Source: a bacterium (GTDB taxonomy: Bacteria > Vulcanimicrobiota > Vulcanimicrobiia > Vulcanimicrobiales > Vulcanimicrobiaceae). Taken from it: a DNA stretch of 64,000 nucleotides. Made by a program: the position numbers and the translations under genes. Below the pieces are notes generated by a model. The model searched no databases. It saw only the letters and a program-made list of their open reading frames with translations, and was not told the DNA's origin. This document shows positions 63,290-64,000 of this stretch, piece by piece (position 1 is the first letter of the stretch; each line of letters opens with the position of its first letter). The stretch is taken from the NCBI GenBank assembly GCA_021794205.1, contig JAJYRH010000003.1, forward strand, positions 1 through 64,000, in the 5' to 3' direction.

Positions 63290-64000
63290 ATGGAAGCAGC
63301 GGCCGCACACCTCTACGATGATGCCCCTCGTGTGATCATTTGGGAGATGACGCGCGCCTGCGCGCTCGCCTGCCGCCATTGCCGAGCCGAGGCGATCCCG
63401 CACCGCAATCCCGAAGAGTTGAGCACCACCGAGGCGTTCGCGCTCGTCGATTCCATCGCGCGCTGTGGAAACCCGATCGTCGTTTTCACCGGCGGCGATC
63501 CCCTCATGCGTGACGACATCTATAAAATCATCGAACACGCCACCGAACGCGGCCTGCGCATCGCCGTCTCGCCGAGTGCGACCGGGCGCCTGCGCGATAG
63601 CTCGTTGCTCGAACTCGCCCGCGCCGGCTGCGAGCGCATCAGCTTGAGCCTCGATGCCGCCGATGCGGAGGTGCACGATGCATTCCGCGGCGTCAAAGGT
63701 TCGTTCGAACGCACGCTCGCCGGCTACCGCTCGGCGCGCGAGCACGGGATCTCCGTGCAGATCAACACGACGATCGCGCGCTTCAACCATCTCGATGTCG
63801 ACCGTATCGCCGAGATGCTCGCCGAGCTCGATATCGCACTGTGGAGCGTCTTCTTCCTCGTTCCGACGGGGCGCGCCGAACGCTCCGAAGTGCTCGATGC
63901 CGCCGAGACCGAAGAGGTTTTTCGCAAGCTCTACCGTCTCGAATCGCGGCTGCCATTCGGCATTAAAACCACCGAAGCGCCGCACTATCGCCGCTATCGG
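63290..64000 (+). CDS. Radical SAM protein, 3' end outside window
   Basis: The first 237 residues of a radical SAM enzyme. The cluster motif is TRACALACRHC (CxxxCxxC). GGDPLMRDDIYKIIEHA is the SAM-binding GGDP block, and SLDAADAEVHDAFRG the next strand. The opening DDAPRVIIWEMTRAC pattern resembles the TIGR04053-type family near heme or peptide modification (SPASM-type tail expected). The frame is open to the last base, so the length and C-terminus are unknown. Confidence 0.8.
   Translation, partial: MEAAAAHLYDDAPRVIIWEMTRACALACRHCRAEAIPHRNPEELSTTEAFALVDSIARCGNPIVVFTGGDPLMRDDIYKIIEHATERGLRIAVSPSATGRLRDSSLLELARAGCERISLSLDAADAEVHDAFRGVKGSFERTLAGYRSAREHGISVQINTTIARFNHLDVDRIAEMLAELDIALWSVFFLVPTGRAERSEVLDAAETEEVFRKLYRLESRLPFGIKTTEAPHYRRYR

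Overview
The window is GC-rich (about 60 to 65 percent by eye) and almost fully coding, with many start/stop overlaps (ATGA, GTGA, TGATG) and frequent GTG or TTG starts. Secretins, lipoproteins and an LptA/OstA-like protein point to a diderm. Polyhydroxyalkanoate (PHA) genes, UbiA/UbiD and an ATP synthase with two b-type subunits fit an aerobic heterotroph from a deep phylum such as Candidatus Eremiobacterota (WPS-2). That placement is inference; there is no rRNA here.

Region 1 (1-11.2 kb, accessory) holds two diverged copies of one cassette. Each has a large secreted DUF6345-like protein, a small lipoprotein, a secretin and an SGNH esterase, with a convergent M91-like zinc metallopeptidase gene behind copy 1. 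Copy 1 lacks the 5' end of its first gene. In copy 2 the secretin is frameshifted and the metallopeptidase is cut to its first 36 codons next to a palindromic repeat. A 14-G run and stacked hairpins lie between the copies, and a 6S-like RNA closes the region.

Region 2 (11.2-35.2 kb, housekeeping) is one long + strand run: rpiB, glyA, upp, dCMP deaminase, wecA, wecB, atpI, atpBEFF'HAGDC, murA, mreB, tsaC, an lptA-like gene, rarA and a cysteine desulfurase. It then continues with DUF948 and YtxH proteins, an RsbV/RsbW/sigma-B module and alaS. The order recalls the Bacillus rpiB-glyA-upp-mnaA-atp-murAA-mbl block.

Region 3 (35.2-43.5 kb) holds membrane proteins, a YyaL-like protein, an MFS transporter, tRNA-Leu(CAG), a Phd/PIN toxin-antitoxin pair, a HAD phosphatase, a cupin and a YbjQ protein.

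Region 4 (43.5-48.6 kb) holds a short peptide gene with RiPP-precursor-like features divergent from a CadC-like winged-helix/TPR regulator. That regulator is coupled to a carboxymuconolactone decarboxylase/AhpD-like gene whose second catalytic Cys codon is an in-frame TGA, followed by a SECIS-like hairpin; this is a probable selenoprotein that standard calling splits in two. An M48-like protein with a broken zinc motif and a diguanylate cyclase follow.

Region 5 (48.6-64 kb) holds an amino-acid-type binding protein, UbiA and UbiD, and a PHA set (phasin, regulator, phaC, phaB and a second reductase). It also has a second cyclase, a PDZ protein, an AbrB/PIN pair, a GntR/ABC exporter operon and a radical SAM gene that runs off the right edge.
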